From Nostoc sp. 'Peltigera membranacea cyanobiont' N6 (GTDB taxonomy: Bacteria > Cyanobacteriota > Cyanobacteriia > Cyanobacteriales > Nostocaceae): a DNA stretch of 64,000 nucleotides. Every line of letters starts with the position of its first letter. Within the stretch, counting starts at the first letter, position 1. A model generated the notes under the pieces. The model was not told where the DNA came from, made no database searches, and saw only the letters and a list, made by a program, of their open reading frames with translations. Shown here one piece after another: positions 17,533-26,785 of the stretch. The translations under genes and the position numbers were made by a program. The stretch spans positions 6,076,501-6,140,500 of the forward strand of contig NZ_CP026681.1 in NCBI RefSeq assembly GCF_002949735.1. Direction: 5' to 3'.

Positions 17533-19188
17533 TTAAATTGTTTTGAGACGTTTTTTCTGGTTTTTTTGCTCAGGGTTGGCATCTTCTTTATCTTGTTTCT
17601 CCAGTTCTGGCAATTTAAAAAGAACTCCCGCAAAAAACCAATAATAGACAGCAACAGGATCGACATCCAGAGGATAGTAGTAGGTGTTGTAGCTAATAAA
17701 CAATATAAACACCCACAAAGCCGCTCCGTAACTGCGGAAATTACGGTTCTTTATGGAGCGATAGGTTTTAAAGCCAATAATTGTTAAAGTTGTTACCAAA
17801 CTCAGAAAAGCTAGTACTCCAACAATTCCAACTTCATAAAGTACTTTAGGGTAGTAAGTTTCCACAAGCTTAGTTTTACCCATTGCGCGAGCAGAGTTAG
17901 TTGCTCGACCTAAGCCACTTCCCAAAGGCCCATCGACGTTTTTCCAATTCTCTTCAAATTGCTGGACAATAAAATCTTGAGGTGGTGAAGCGTCCCAACG
18001 ACTGGTAAAACTCTCAGTTCTCTCTTGGACGACAGCAGGGTTAGTTATCATTGCTATTCCCAAAATAAAGGCAAGTCCTATTCCTATGGGAATAAACCGT
18101 TTAAGGTTGCCAATTTGACCAGTCAGCAATAGCAAAATCCCGAAGCAGATGGGTACTAAGGCTAAGGCGATTCTTTGTCCAGAAATTACAGCATTGATAA
18201 AGACTGCCACCAAAGAACCTAAACCTAACACCCGCCATAATGGGGAAGGGTCGGCGAAGCCAGTAGCAAAGGTAAAAAAGGTGCTGGAAATTAGGAACCA
18301 CGCCCATTGCCAAGGGGCTACAAATGTTCCTGGTAGACGAATCACTCCTTCTTCGGGACTATATAAGAGCGCTCCACCAAAATAACACCGGGCTTCTAGT
18401 GATGTGACAAATAGGGCATTTCCTTCAAGACCTCTAGTGCCTTTACATATACCAGTTAGTAGTAACAGGTATTGAATAAATCCCAGCACACAACAAAGCA
18501 GTATGAGGGCAATCTGGAGGCGCGATAAAAAGAGAAAATCCCGCTTATCCCGAATTAGATAGTAAGCACAACCAAGCAAGGGGACATAGCCTAAAAATAC
18601 TTTCAGTCCCAGAATTCCCATACCTAAAGGTATTTCTTTCTCTGCTTTTTCCAATAGCCCCACGCTAGGCGGGTTAAACTGCTGTCCACCATTGACAAAT
18701 ATTAGTGTTAGTATGCTGCAACCCAAGACAATATAAAGTGGGATTTTAATGCCTTGGGGAATAATTAGGGGTAATCCCTGCTTTCGACAAGTTTGCCAAA
18801 GCCCAACTAGCGCTGGAACATAAAAGGCATCTTTAGCTAATTGGAGTATGGGACTACTGCCCAAGTAGTAAGTGATAGTACCCCCAACAGGTACATAAAT
18901 GATGAAGGCATATAGCGCTTGGCGCGGGTATTTGTAAGAAAGGGACATGATAATTATCCCTAAAACACCAGGAAGTGCTGCTTTAATTCCACCTACGAAA
19001 AAAAGTACAATCCCAACGAAGACACCGCAAGAAGTGGCGGTGGTGAGTAAACTAATGAGTTCTTTACGTGCTAGGGCTGCTTTGCGTTTTTGGGCTAACT
19101 GTTCTTTGAGGCTAAGGGTAGAAGTTTCCTTGGAACCCTTTTTTTTCGACTTTTTAGATGTCTTGGATTTTGACTTTATTTTCGGCAT
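17533..19188 (-). CDS. hpsL: O-antigen ligase/polymerase-like membrane protein, HpsL-like
   Basis: This resembles HpsL, a Wzy/ligase-type membrane protein assigned to hormogonium polysaccharide synthesis in filamentous cyanobacteria. The chosen ATG reads MPKIKSKSKTSKKSKKKGSK: a strongly basic cytoplasmic N-terminus, then about ten or more hydrophobic helices and a large loop (about residues 385-440, with RTESFTSRWDASPP and GPLGSGLGRATNSAR) typical of Wzy_C/ligase proteins. The C-terminus is again polar and Lys-rich. An ATG 24 bases upstream (19212) would add eight residues; neither has a clear ribosome site. It lies 12-36 bases after the upstream GT2 gene. Family confidence is good; the precise name is from memory and context. 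Confidence 0.82.
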   Translation of the reverse strand: MPKIKSKSKTSKKSKKKGSKETSTLSLKEQLAQKRKAALARKELISLLTTATSCGVFVGIVLFFVGGIKAALPGVLGIIIMSLSYKYPRQALYAFIIYVPVGGTITYYLGSSPILQLAKDAFYVPALVGLWQTCRKQGLPLIIPQGIKIPLYIVLGCSILTLIFVNGGQQFNPPSVGLLEKAEKEIPLGMGILGLKVFLGYVPLLGCAYYLIRDKRDFLFLSRLQIALILLCCVLGFIQYLLLLTGICKGTRGLEGNALFVTSLEARCYFGGALLYSPEEGVIRLPGTFVAPWQWAWFLISSTFFTFATGFADPSPLWRVLGLGSLVAVFINAVISGQRIALALVPICFGILLLLTGQIGNLKRFIPIGIGLAFILGIAMITNPAVVQERTESFTSRWDASPPQDFIVQQFEENWKNVDGPLGSGLGRATNSARAMGKTKLVETYYPKVLYEVGIVGVLAFLSLVTTLTIIGFKTYRSIKNRNFRSYGAALWVFILFISYNTYYYPLDVDPVAVYYWFFAGVLFKLPELEKQDKEDANPEQKNQKKRLKTI

Positions 19189-19224
19189 AGTAGCGCTGTA
19201 GCCTATCAGCATCGGGGTAATACA

Positions 19225-19992
19225 TTATACTTGACAAATCTTTTGGGATGGCTGTAAGTTGTACAATCCAAATTCGTCCTTAACTGATTGATTTAATAAT
19301 TTGCGATTAAAAATGCTAAATCTCAATCTTTTTGAATTATCAAAAAGGTTTTCTCCTGTATCCAGAATATAAACTGCTCCTGCGAATGGTAATGATTTAA
19401 TAGCTTTTCCTTTGTTCCTTAAAACATCCCTAACTTTGCCGTGATCTATATAATATTTATAGTATCCGTAGCCCCGATTATATTCAGCGCTTTCGGGTAA
19501 ATAGTTCAAATCATAGCGAAGAATGTTACAACTACCGCACATTTTATAAAAACTTCTTCTTTTAATATATATATATTCACTGCCTTCCTGATATTTATAA
19601 CCTTTATTGATAACCCATCCATCAGATTCAGGATGTTGTTGAATAAATTTGGCTAAGTTTTTGCTAACACAATCATCAGCATCGATGGCGATAGTGTGAG
19701 TAGGAGAAAATTGTCTAGCATAAATCAGTCCTTTCAAGATTTTACGCCCTTTATCTGTATCTCCTTTAGCTACGGGGTCAGTCTCGTTGGGAGGAGAGAA
19801 ATCAACTGTAACGTATGTGATATGAGAATTGGTAAATTCTATTTTTGGCTTTTCGTGACAAACAACAATGACGTGAAAGTTAGGTGAGGTTTGATTGCAA
19901 ACTGATTTAATGCATCTTTCAAATAATTGTGTAACACGTTCCCAGGAATTGGAAACTTTTGCACTTTTAAGTGGGATAACAAAAACAAGCAT
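19225..19992 (-). CDS. GT-A family glycosyltransferase (GT2-like)
   Basis: The 255-residue protein starts LVFVIPLKSAKVSNSWERV and has CIKSVCNQTSPNFHVIVVCH, a typical GT2 N-terminal strand-helix-strand, and THTIAIDADDCVSKNLAKFI with a D-x-D-D metal motif near residue 103. The C-terminal half is shorter and more divergent than ordinary GT2 enzymes. It is the first gene of the polysaccharide cluster, so its upstream region (19993-20458) probably holds the cluster promoter. Substrate is unknown. Confidence 0.78.
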   Translation of the reverse strand: MLVFVIPLKSAKVSNSWERVTQLFERCIKSVCNQTSPNFHVIVVCHEKPKIEFTNSHITYVTVDFSPPNETDPVAKGDTDKGRKILKGLIYARQFSPTHTIAIDADDCVSKNLAKFIQQHPESDGWVINKGYKYQEGSEYIYIKRRSFYKMCGSCNILRYDLNYLPESAEYNRGYGYYKYYIDHGKVRDVLRNKGKAIKSLPFAGAVYILDTGENLFDNSKRLRFSIFNRKLLNQSVKDEFGLYNLQPSQKICQV

Positions 19993-20062
19993 GATATTAT
20001 CCTTAAAATAAATATAGGAATCAGCTTTGATTTCTGGAATTACTTTGCTTAACAGGCAAGAA

Positions 20063-20098
20063 TTAATTTTGAAAAATACTAAAATTTTTCAAAATTAA
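20063..20098. promoter_or_regulatory. Perfect 15-bp inverted repeat upstream of the polysaccharide cluster
   Basis: TTAATTTTGAAAAAT (20063-20077) and ATTTTTCAAAATTAA (20084-20098) are perfect complements around a 6-base loop. It lies 71 bases before the first cluster gene. It is AT-rich and could be an operator, an attenuator or the end of upstream transcription. The remaining 19993-20458 shows no gene. Confidence 0.55.
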
Positions 20099-20458
20099 AA
20101 TGTGAGTTTTATAGCTAATAATCTCGAAGTAAATAATAACATGTTCCGACTTAGCTCGACTTTATCCAAAATTAAGAACTCGGTTTTATTTATCCGGTAA
20201 AACCTTGACTTTTTGGCAGATATTTTTTCCACATCACATATTTTAGACGAAAGTCAAAAATTCAAACGACTGTCTTATATAGGATTTCGGCATTTTTGCA
20301 ACGTCTTTGCAGGTGTATCGCGTTGCGAAAAAATGGATAAAGTCTAGATAACAATACAAATACAAATGTCACAGCTTTTACAGATAACCAAGGCTGGTTA
20401 ATTTGTAGAAGCTGTGACGAAAAATTGACGCTTGTTAAAAGCTGAGATAATAGCTAAT

Positions 20459-21931
20459 TTAGTCCATCAGATGTTGCTGGACTTTTGAAACTAATTCATT
20501 TGTCCAGTAGTTGGTAAGTTCGGCATTGGCGGCTTCTACCATGACTCTAATTACTGGTTCTGTACCAGAGGCGCGAACCAAGATTCTGCCGGAATTACCC
20601 ATTGCTGCTTCAGCAAGAGCGATCGCTTGTTGCACCGGTTCGCAATCTTGCCATCCCAAACGGCGATCGCGATCTGTAACTCGCACGTTCCGTAATATTT
20701 GCGGATATGTCTGGAAGCTATGATCTACTAATTCGCTAAAGGGAACACCCGCTTCTTTCACCAAAGCTGCTATATGCAAGGCTGTTAACAAGCCATCTCC
20801 AGTAACGGCATAATGACGGCAAAGAATATGACCTGATTGTTCGCCGCCTAACATCGCCCCAGTTCGCTGCATTTCGGCTTGCACGTATCGATCGCCGACT
20901 GCGGTACGAATCAAGTTACCACCAATTTCTTGCCAAGCTTTTTCAAAGCCTAAGTTGGCCATGACTGTAGATACAATCAGGTTGTCTGGCAGTTGTTGAT
21001 TTTGTTGTAACTGTCGTCCCCACAGGTAAAGAATATAATCGCCGTTAACTTGCCTGCCAGTGTTGTCTACTGCTAAGACGCGATCGGCATCGCCGTCGAA
21101 AGCAAAGCCGATATTGGCATTGTGTTCTTGGACTGTGGCGGCCAGAATATCTAGGTGGGTGGAACCGCAGTTGACATTAATGCGATCGCCATCTGCTTCA
21201 TTATGCAAGCAGATTACCTCTGCCCCCATTTCTGTAAATACTGATGGTGCTAACCCGACTGCTGCACCCCACGCCAAGTCTAAAACAATCTTCATTCCCT
21301 GAAGATTTAGGGCACTGTTCAAGGGTTTTTTCAACGCCTCGCTATAATGCCCCACTAACTCGAAACGTGAGTAATGCCGTCCGCAATTATTGACTCTAGT
21401 AATAGATGATATTTTCCCACGCAGCCCCGCTTCTATTTCTGCCTGCAATATTTGCGGTAACTTCCCACCATTCGCACCAAAAACCTTAATTCCATTGTCC
21501 TCTGGGGGATTGTGACTAGCAGAAATCATCACTCCGCCGATGGCATCACTGATGCTGGTGAGATAGGCAACGCAAGGAGTGGGACATAATCCCAAATACC
21601 AAACCTCTAATCCTGCTGCTGTTAACCCTGCACTCAAAGCCATTGCTAGCATATCGCTGGAGTTTCTAGAGTCCTGTCCGAGAATGACTGGCCCTATTTG
21701 AGTCGCATGGTTACGTAAAACAATCCCCGTCCAAAAACCAACTTGTAATGCTAAAGGCGCATTTAGTAATTCTCCGACTCGTCCGCGAATCCCATCTGTA
21801 CCAAATAAGGGATTTGCTGGTAGTGGGATTAAATTTAGCCCAAAACTGCTCTCAATCCCTTTGCCTAATCCTTCAGGTTCAGAAGCAGAACCCCCAGGAA
21901 TGCCCGGTGTCCGAGTTATAGATGAAACCAT
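20459..21931 (-). CDS. glmM: Phosphoglucosamine mutase
   Basis: It converts glucosamine-6-phosphate to glucosamine-1-phosphate on the way to UDP-GlcNAc for peptidoglycan and other polymers. Family motifs are in order: LFGTDGIRGRVGE, the phosphoserine loop ISASHNPPEDNGIK, the metal loop FAFDGDADRVLAV, the sugar-binding GGEQSGHIL and the phosphate-binding RASGTEPVIRVMVE. The start chosen is the ATG at 21931 (MVSSITRTPG), with GGAGT about 12 bases upstream; a TTG would add seven residues. The first 40 or so residues form an extra, variable N-terminal extension. It is divergent from ho1 and upstream of the polysaccharide cluster, though 466 bases away. Confidence 0.95.
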   Translation of the reverse strand: MVSSITRTPGIPGGSASEPEGLGKGIESSFGLNLIPLPANPLFGTDGIRGRVGELLNAPLALQVGFWTGIVLRNHATQIGPVILGQDSRNSSDMLAMALSAGLTAAGLEVWYLGLCPTPCVAYLTSISDAIGGVMISASHNPPEDNGIKVFGANGGKLPQILQAEIEAGLRGKISSITRVNNCGRHYSRFELVGHYSEALKKPLNSALNLQGMKIVLDLAWGAAVGLAPSVFTEMGAEVICLHNEADGDRINVNCGSTHLDILAATVQEHNANIGFAFDGDADRVLAVDNTGRQVNGDYILYLWGRQLQQNQQLPDNLIVSTVMANLGFEKAWQEIGGNLIRTAVGDRYVQAEMQRTGAMLGGEQSGHILCRHYAVTGDGLLTALHIAALVKEAGVPFSELVDHSFQTYPQILRNVRVTDRDRRLGWQDCEPVQQAIALAEAAMGNSGRILVRASGTEPVIRVMVEAANAELTNYWTNELVSKVQQHLMD

Positions 21932-22496
21932 ATATTTAAACACTCCACACAATCACACTGAAAAATAGCACTTAAGACTTTGATTCAGCAATTTTGACAT
22001 GCTTTTTCTCTTTAGAAATTCATTCTAATCAAACTATCTTTACGTATTTTTACTGAATTACTGCCTTTGGAATTGTAAATATTCCATGAAGTCAGTATTA
22101 GTTTTTACATTATTTAGTAAAGTCTCCATATTTTAGCTAATTATTCGTTTTATGCCATCAACTTGAGTTTTGATTATCTGTATTAGTTCACGCTTTGCAA
22201 TGCTATTAATAAAAAAATGTAACAAATATTACTTTATTTTTTCACTAGTGTTTTTCAGGAAAGCTGAGAATGAAAGCGGAAGTTAGCTAATAACAACAAA
22301 GAAATCAAAATGCCGAAATGTAAAGTTATATTTTCATAGTCTTGCTGCTGTGTAAAAAATTACAAAACAATCGCGGCTTAAAAAATTTTAATATAAATTC
22401 TCATCAAATAGTTTTAAGGTAACGTTTTAATGGCTTTTTTAGCCGTTCGGAAATTAAAACTCCGGCAATTACCTTTTTAAAGTTGAGAAATTTAGC
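21932..22496. other. Divergent intergenic region between glmM and ho1
   Basis: This 565-base AT-rich spacer carries the 5' regions of glmM (minus) and ho1 (plus). No gene, RNA fold or clear repeat was recognised. Confidence 0.5.
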
Positions 22497-23213
22497 ATGA
22501 GCAGCAATTTAGCAACCAAATTACGTGTAGGCACTAAGAAAGCCCACACGATGGCAGAAAATGTAGGTTTTGTCAAGTGCTTTTTAAGAGGAGTAGTCGA
22601 AAAAAACTCTTACCGGAAACTTGTTGCTAACTTCTACTTCGTCTACTCAGCGATGGAAGAAGAAATGGAAAAGCATAGCCAGCACCCAATTCTTTCTAAA
22701 ATCAACTTTCCCCAGCTAAACCGCAAGTATACCTTAGAGCAAGACCTGAGTTATTACTTTGGTGCTAACTGGAGAGAGCAAATTAAACTGTCTCCCGCAG
22801 GTGAAGCTTATGTACAGCGCATTCGGGAAATATCTGCAACAGAACCAGAACTGTTAATCGCTCATTCATATACTCGTTACTTGGGTGACTTATCCGGGGG
22901 ACAAATTCTCAAAAACATTGCTGTAACGGCGATGAATTTGTCTGATGGGCAAGGAACAGCTTTTTATGAGTTTCCAGAAATTCCTGATGAGAAGGCATTC
23001 AAAGCGAAATATCGGCAAAATTTGGATGAATTACCCCTTGACGAAGCGACAACCGATCGCATCGTTGATGAAGCTAACGCCGCTTTTGGCACGAACATGA
23101 AGCTGTTCCAAGAATTGGAAGGCAATTTGATTAAGGCGATCGGTGTAATGTTGTACAATAGCCTCACACGGCGACGGACACGCGGCAGTACTGAACTCGT
23201 TACTGCTGAGTAA
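22497..23213 (+). CDS. ho1: Heme oxygenase (biliverdin-producing)
   Basis: Heme oxygenase opens heme to biliverdin IX-alpha, CO and iron using ferredoxin; biliverdin feeds phycobilin and phytochrome chromophore synthesis. The 238-residue length is typical of cyanobacterial HO1. The proximal heme ligand is His17 in GTKKAHTMAEN, and the distal-helix signature GDLSGGQILKNIA is intact, as is the conserved AHSYTRYLGD. It is an isolated gene, divergent from glmM, and converges with the LysR-type regulator gene beyond a hairpin at 23330-23390. Confidence 0.97.
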   Translation: MSSNLATKLRVGTKKAHTMAENVGFVKCFLRGVVEKNSYRKLVANFYFVYSAMEEEMEKHSQHPILSKINFPQLNRKYTLEQDLSYYFGANWREQIKLSPAGEAYVQRIREISATEPELLIAHSYTRYLGDLSGGQILKNIAVTAMNLSDGQGTAFYEFPEIPDEKAFKAKYRQNLDELPLDEATTDRIVDEANAAFGTNMKLFQELEGNLIKAIGVMLYNSLTRRRTRGSTELVTAE

Positions 23214-23329
23214 TTAGTAACTGTGTTGAGATTGCGGAGTATGGTGTGTGGAATCTAAGCCCAGATAGCCTAATGAAAGATAATTAATAGGTGTTTCTGG
23301 AGAAAGAGCGATTAACGCTCAAAATATTT

Positions 23330-23390
23330 AGGGGCAATAGCCCTGTGACTGCTTTGGATTGGTAAAAGTAAGCATAGGGAGATTGCCCCT
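23330..23390. terminator. Convergent terminator-like stem between ho1 and the LysR gene
   Basis: AGGGGCAAT (23330-23338) pairs with ATTGCCCCT (23382-23390) across 43 bases; a smaller GAGCG/CGCTC stem lies just upstream (about 23306-23320). Located between convergent genes, it may end transcription from either side, but neither T-run is long. Confidence 0.45.
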
Positions 23391-23394
23391 CAAT

Positions 23395-25446
23395 TTATGG
23401 TTGTAGAGATAGATTGTATTTATCATAGAGAACTTTTATATGTCGGTTAAACTGCTCCTCGACAAAATAGCTGCTAGAAAATTCACTTGCAAAAGAAACT
23501 TGATGAAAGTGATAATCTAGATTCAGCAAATTATAGACAAGTCTTAAAAAATAATCATCGATCCAAAAATCTACATCAAATAGTGAAATACCATATTTTC
23601 CTTCCAACCTACGATTTAAGGTTTTGAGTAACCAAGACCATTGAGGTTTGAGGGTGGGATCGATACGGTTGCCAAATACCGGATTAAAAAACTGATTTAC
23701 TTGAGTTGTTCTCACATCAATCATTTTAGTTAGTAAATCTCCTGCCTTGATTGGAGATGAATTAAACCAATAGTTAGCAACTACTAGATCGTGTAAATAA
23801 GCAACTACAATTTTAGGATTTTCTTTAATGAACTGCGAACGACAAACAATTCCTCTGATTGATGGAATTCTTAAACTAATTGTTTGAGATAAAGGCAGCT
23901 TTCTAACAAAAGCATAAGCTTCTAATATTGAGGCAAAAGTGTGACAACCCACGTAAGCATCTATAGTTTTATTTGCCAAACTCTTACTTGCTTTACGAGG
24001 ATCTTCATTTACTAATCTGCAATCTTTACTGACATCCATATCATAGAGGTCAAAAAGAGTGATAATAAACCTATGAGCATTGGAACCAAATAAGGTGGAA
24101 ATTCGTTTACCTTTCAGATCCTGGATAGTATTTATAGAAGAATCTTTATGCAGAACAATATTTATATCTTGACCTAAAAGGTTATACGAAGCAATTCCAA
24201 TTAATTTAGAGCCAAAACTCAAATCATCAAAGAATTGGCTACCATTATTCAAGAGAGATATATCATCTAAAATACAAATATCTAGCTCTCCCCGCTTCAT
24301 CTGTCGGTTCATTTGTTCGCCAGAGTCAAAGGGCAGAATTTGTAACTCAAAATTTCGATTAATTTCAATGTTTTTGAAAATAGGCTGTTCAAGTGATGAA
24401 GATGCCCTCTGTAAATCAGAAATATACTTAGTTCCATATCCAGCAATAAACTGTCCTATGGAATCTCGCTGAATACCTATCCTCAGAATATTTTCCTCTT
24501 TGGGAGAATGGCTATCTAAAATTAGGTTTATATTAGGTAAGCTTTCCAAATTGTCTCGATCGAGTCTAAAACTTCTTACTAAACTCTCTGCGGATATTAA
24601 CAACTCACTAAACCGAGGAACATGGAGATAAATACCATATTCATTAACATCTTGAATAGGAAGAATTAAAACTTGGTACTGAGATATTATCTCAGCTTGA
24701 CAAAAGTCAGGTAAAATGGTTAGCTTTTGATTTTCTGAAGCATAGTTTAGAACATCTTGATAACTTTGTAGCACCTGTACGCCACTTAATTTATTCCTCA
24801 AACATCTATTTTTAGATAGTTCTTGATGAACCTCATCTAAAAGCACAATGTCAGCCAAATCAATATCATTTATTTTAACTAGGCTATGCTCATTTAAATA
24901 TTTACTTGCGCCAAAGGAAACCAACAGCATTTTATGAGTTGTTAATCTAGTACAATGGTGTTCTTCCTTATATCCAGCGCAACTGTTGAGTAGGAGGTCA
25001 ATTTCTAAAAGTTGAGAATTTGAAAAAAATCTGCTATCTTTAACCGCAATCTCTTTGATATTTCTACCTGGGAAACAAAGCTGAAATCGCTGCAAATATT
25101 GTTTGAGCCAAACTTCTAAAATTAAACTAGTAGCCCCTAATATCAAATCTTCGCCTTCAGCGCTAAATCTTGTCTGAAATTCTTCTTGCAGATTTTCTAC
25201 AGTTTCTACTACATTAAATGTCTGCGAAATCAATTTCTTACCTTTATTAGTCAAGCATATAGAGCCGGGAGAGCGATTTAACAGAATTACTCCAAAACAA
25301 TCCTCTATTTGTTTGACTTTTTTACTAATTAATGCTTGACTACACCCTAGTTTTTGTGCTGCTTTAGAGAAGCTACCACAGTCATCTACTGCTTTTAAAA
25401 TTTTGATGTGGTTTAGGGTAATATCTTCGAGTTTAATCTTATTCAT
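23395..25446 (-). CDS. LysR-type regulator fused to a sulfonate-type solute-binding domain
   Basis: At 683 residues this is about twice the size of a LysR regulator. Residues 9-68 are a LysR winged helix-turn-helix (GSFSKAAQKLGCSQALISKK). Residues about 97-295 resemble the usual LysR effector domain. From about 320 (ILRIGIQRDSIGQF) to 575 a second type 2 periplasmic-binding fold of the SsuA/TauA/NMT1 kind follows, with its hallmark IQDLKGKRISTLFGSNAHRF at 441-460. A 100-residue tail is unassigned. There is no signal peptide, so the binding domain must be cytoplasmic. The ATG lies 12 bases after the stop of the SsuD-like gene, implying one operon. Likely a sulfur-source regulator with two effector domains; ligand is inferred from context only. 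Confidence 0.85.
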   Translation of the reverse strand: MNKIKLEDITLNHIKILKAVDDCGSFSKAAQKLGCSQALISKKVKQIEDCFGVILLNRSPGSICLTNKGKKLISQTFNVVETVENLQEEFQTRFSAEGEDLILGATSLILEVWLKQYLQRFQLCFPGRNIKEIAVKDSRFFSNSQLLEIDLLLNSCAGYKEEHHCTRLTTHKMLLVSFGASKYLNEHSLVKINDIDLADIVLLDEVHQELSKNRCLRNKLSGVQVLQSYQDVLNYASENQKLTILPDFCQAEIISQYQVLILPIQDVNEYGIYLHVPRFSELLISAESLVRSFRLDRDNLESLPNINLILDSHSPKEENILRIGIQRDSIGQFIAGYGTKYISDLQRASSSLEQPIFKNIEINRNFELQILPFDSGEQMNRQMKRGELDICILDDISLLNNGSQFFDDLSFGSKLIGIASYNLLGQDINIVLHKDSSINTIQDLKGKRISTLFGSNAHRFIITLFDLYDMDVSKDCRLVNEDPRKASKSLANKTIDAYVGCHTFASILEAYAFVRKLPLSQTISLRIPSIRGIVCRSQFIKENPKIVVAYLHDLVVANYWFNSSPIKAGDLLTKMIDVRTTQVNQFFNPVFGNRIDPTLKPQWSWLLKTLNRRLEGKYGISLFDVDFWIDDYFLRLVYNLLNLDYHFHQVSFASEFSSSYFVEEQFNRHIKVLYDKYNLSLQP

Positions 25447-25458
25447 GCAAAATTTTAA

Positions 25459-26508
25459 TTACAACTGAATTAAGCTATTCTGCTGTGCATATTCGGAAAT
25501 AACTAGTTTGTGGAAGCGAATAGTGTCTTCCAACATAGATTCAAATTTGAGTACTATTAAATCAACGCCAACGGCTTCGTATTCTTTCAGGCGTTGAATG
25601 ATAGTATAGCGATCGCCAACCAGTTGAGCAGATAAACCAAGATTAGCTTCAATGGTTTGACTGATATCTAATTTGTTGTGGGCAACGACGTTAGGATCGA
25701 TTTGCGCTTGAAAGTACTTAATCTGCTGCTCATCGGCAGAACGATAAATTGCTTCTAATCTGGCTTCGGCTTGGGCGGTATGTTCACGAGCGATCGCAAA
25801 TGCACTCATTGCTACTTTAATATTACGCTGGTAGCGATCGCTAGCCAATCTTTTCACTTTCTGCACTAATGCTGCCGTTTTTTCAGGTTCATCAGCATTG
25901 ATAAATAGATAATCTCCCTGACGAGCCGCTAAGTCAATCGCCCGATCTGATTCGCCAGCGATGAAAATAGGTGGTGTTGGTGTCGGCTTATCTGTGAGAA
26001 TACCACCCGTAATATTGTAGTATTTGCCAACATAATTAAAGTCTTCAACTGTCCACAGCCCCTTGATTACATTAATATACTCTTCTAATCGCGCGTAGCG
26101 ATCGCTGTGAGGTAGCCAGATATCTCCATAGCTTTCTACTTCTAATTTCCACCAACCTGCAATACCACTCAGAGCAAATCTGCCATTACTAAGTTGATTT
26201 TGAATGTTTGCACTCAGTTTGGCAATAACCGCAGGTTGTTTAAAACCAGGTTGTACAGCCGCAACAATCTTGATATTCTTGGTGTTCAAACTTGCTAAAG
26301 CTGCTGTAATCCAAGCGTCAGCGACATTATAGTTAGGCCCATGAACTGCATTTAAGTAATGTTCAGGAATGTAATAGAAGTCATAACCTAACTCGTCTGC
26401 CTGAACTGCCAGCTTTACCAAATCTTCTGTGGATAAATTAGCTTCATGGTTGACAACGCGCAACCATCCACCACAAACAGGCGACCAAATTCCAAACTGA
26501 AGTGCCAT
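25459..26508 (-). CDS. LLM-class flavin-dependent monooxygenase, SsuD-like
   Basis: Bacterial-luciferase-like monooxygenases of this branch use FMNH2 and oxygen to cleave C-S bonds in alkanesulfonates or sulfones, releasing sulfite. The 349-residue protein begins ALQFGIWSPVCGGWLRV and has the family landmarks EHYLNAVHGPNYNVADAW, KIVAAVQPGFKQPAVIAKL, GRFALSGIAGWWKLEVESYG and TPPIFIAGESDRAIDLAA. It is followed at 12 bases by the LysR fusion gene and is divergent from sfnG. A flavin reductase partner is not encoded nearby. It may be a SsuD or a related enzyme; substrate cannot be read from sequence. Confidence 0.87.
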   Translation of the reverse strand: MALQFGIWSPVCGGWLRVVNHEANLSTEDLVKLAVQADELGYDFYYIPEHYLNAVHGPNYNVADAWITAALASLNTKNIKIVAAVQPGFKQPAVIAKLSANIQNQLSNGRFALSGIAGWWKLEVESYGDIWLPHSDRYARLEEYINVIKGLWTVEDFNYVGKYYNITGGILTDKPTPTPPIFIAGESDRAIDLAARQGDYLFINADEPEKTAALVQKVKRLASDRYQRNIKVAMSAFAIAREHTAQAEARLEAIYRSADEQQIKYFQAQIDPNVVAHNKLDISQTIEANLGLSAQLVGDRYTIIQRLKEYEAVGVDLIVLKFESMLEDTIRFHKLVISEYAQQNSLIQL

Positions 26509-26546
26509 AAATCTTTTTCCTGTGCCTTTTTTTACGAGGTGTTAAA

Positions 26547-26582
26547 TAAATTACGGTAACTACATACTTTTACCGTAATTTA
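26547..26582. promoter_or_regulatory. Perfect 13-bp inverted repeat, candidate operator
   Basis: TAAATTACGGTAA (26547-26559) and TTACCGTAATTTA (26570-26582) are perfect complements with a 10-base spacer, 38 bases upstream of the SsuD-like start, in the divergent control region. The dyad size and spacing suit a dimeric regulator, so it is a good candidate site for the adjacent LysR fusion protein. No T-run follows, arguing against a terminator. Confidence 0.6.
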
Positions 26583-26665
26583 GTAGTTCACACTACCACA
26601 TTGATTTCTGCTATGTATAGTTGCAGATGACAGATGAGAAGCATTTATTTATCACGATATGGAAT

Positions 26666-26785
26666 AGTATCGATACTTTGTCGAGTCCTGACTCCTGATT
26701 GCTCTGACTGAATCAGGATAATAGCCGGCAGGTATAAAAAATAATTAAATACCCAGGTAAATTGGGCAGTATTCCAAAATGGAAT
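26666..26785. promoter_or_regulatory. Further dyads in the sulfur control region
   Basis: AGTATCGATACT (26666-26677) is a perfect 12-bp palindrome. ATTCCAAAATGGAAT (26771-26785) is a dyad with the T-N11-A form of LysR sites, followed by another partial AATGGAAT at 26791-26798. They lie about 300 bases upstream of sfnG and may be regulator sites for that side of the divergent pair. The rest of 26509-27079 shows no gene. Confidence 0.4.
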
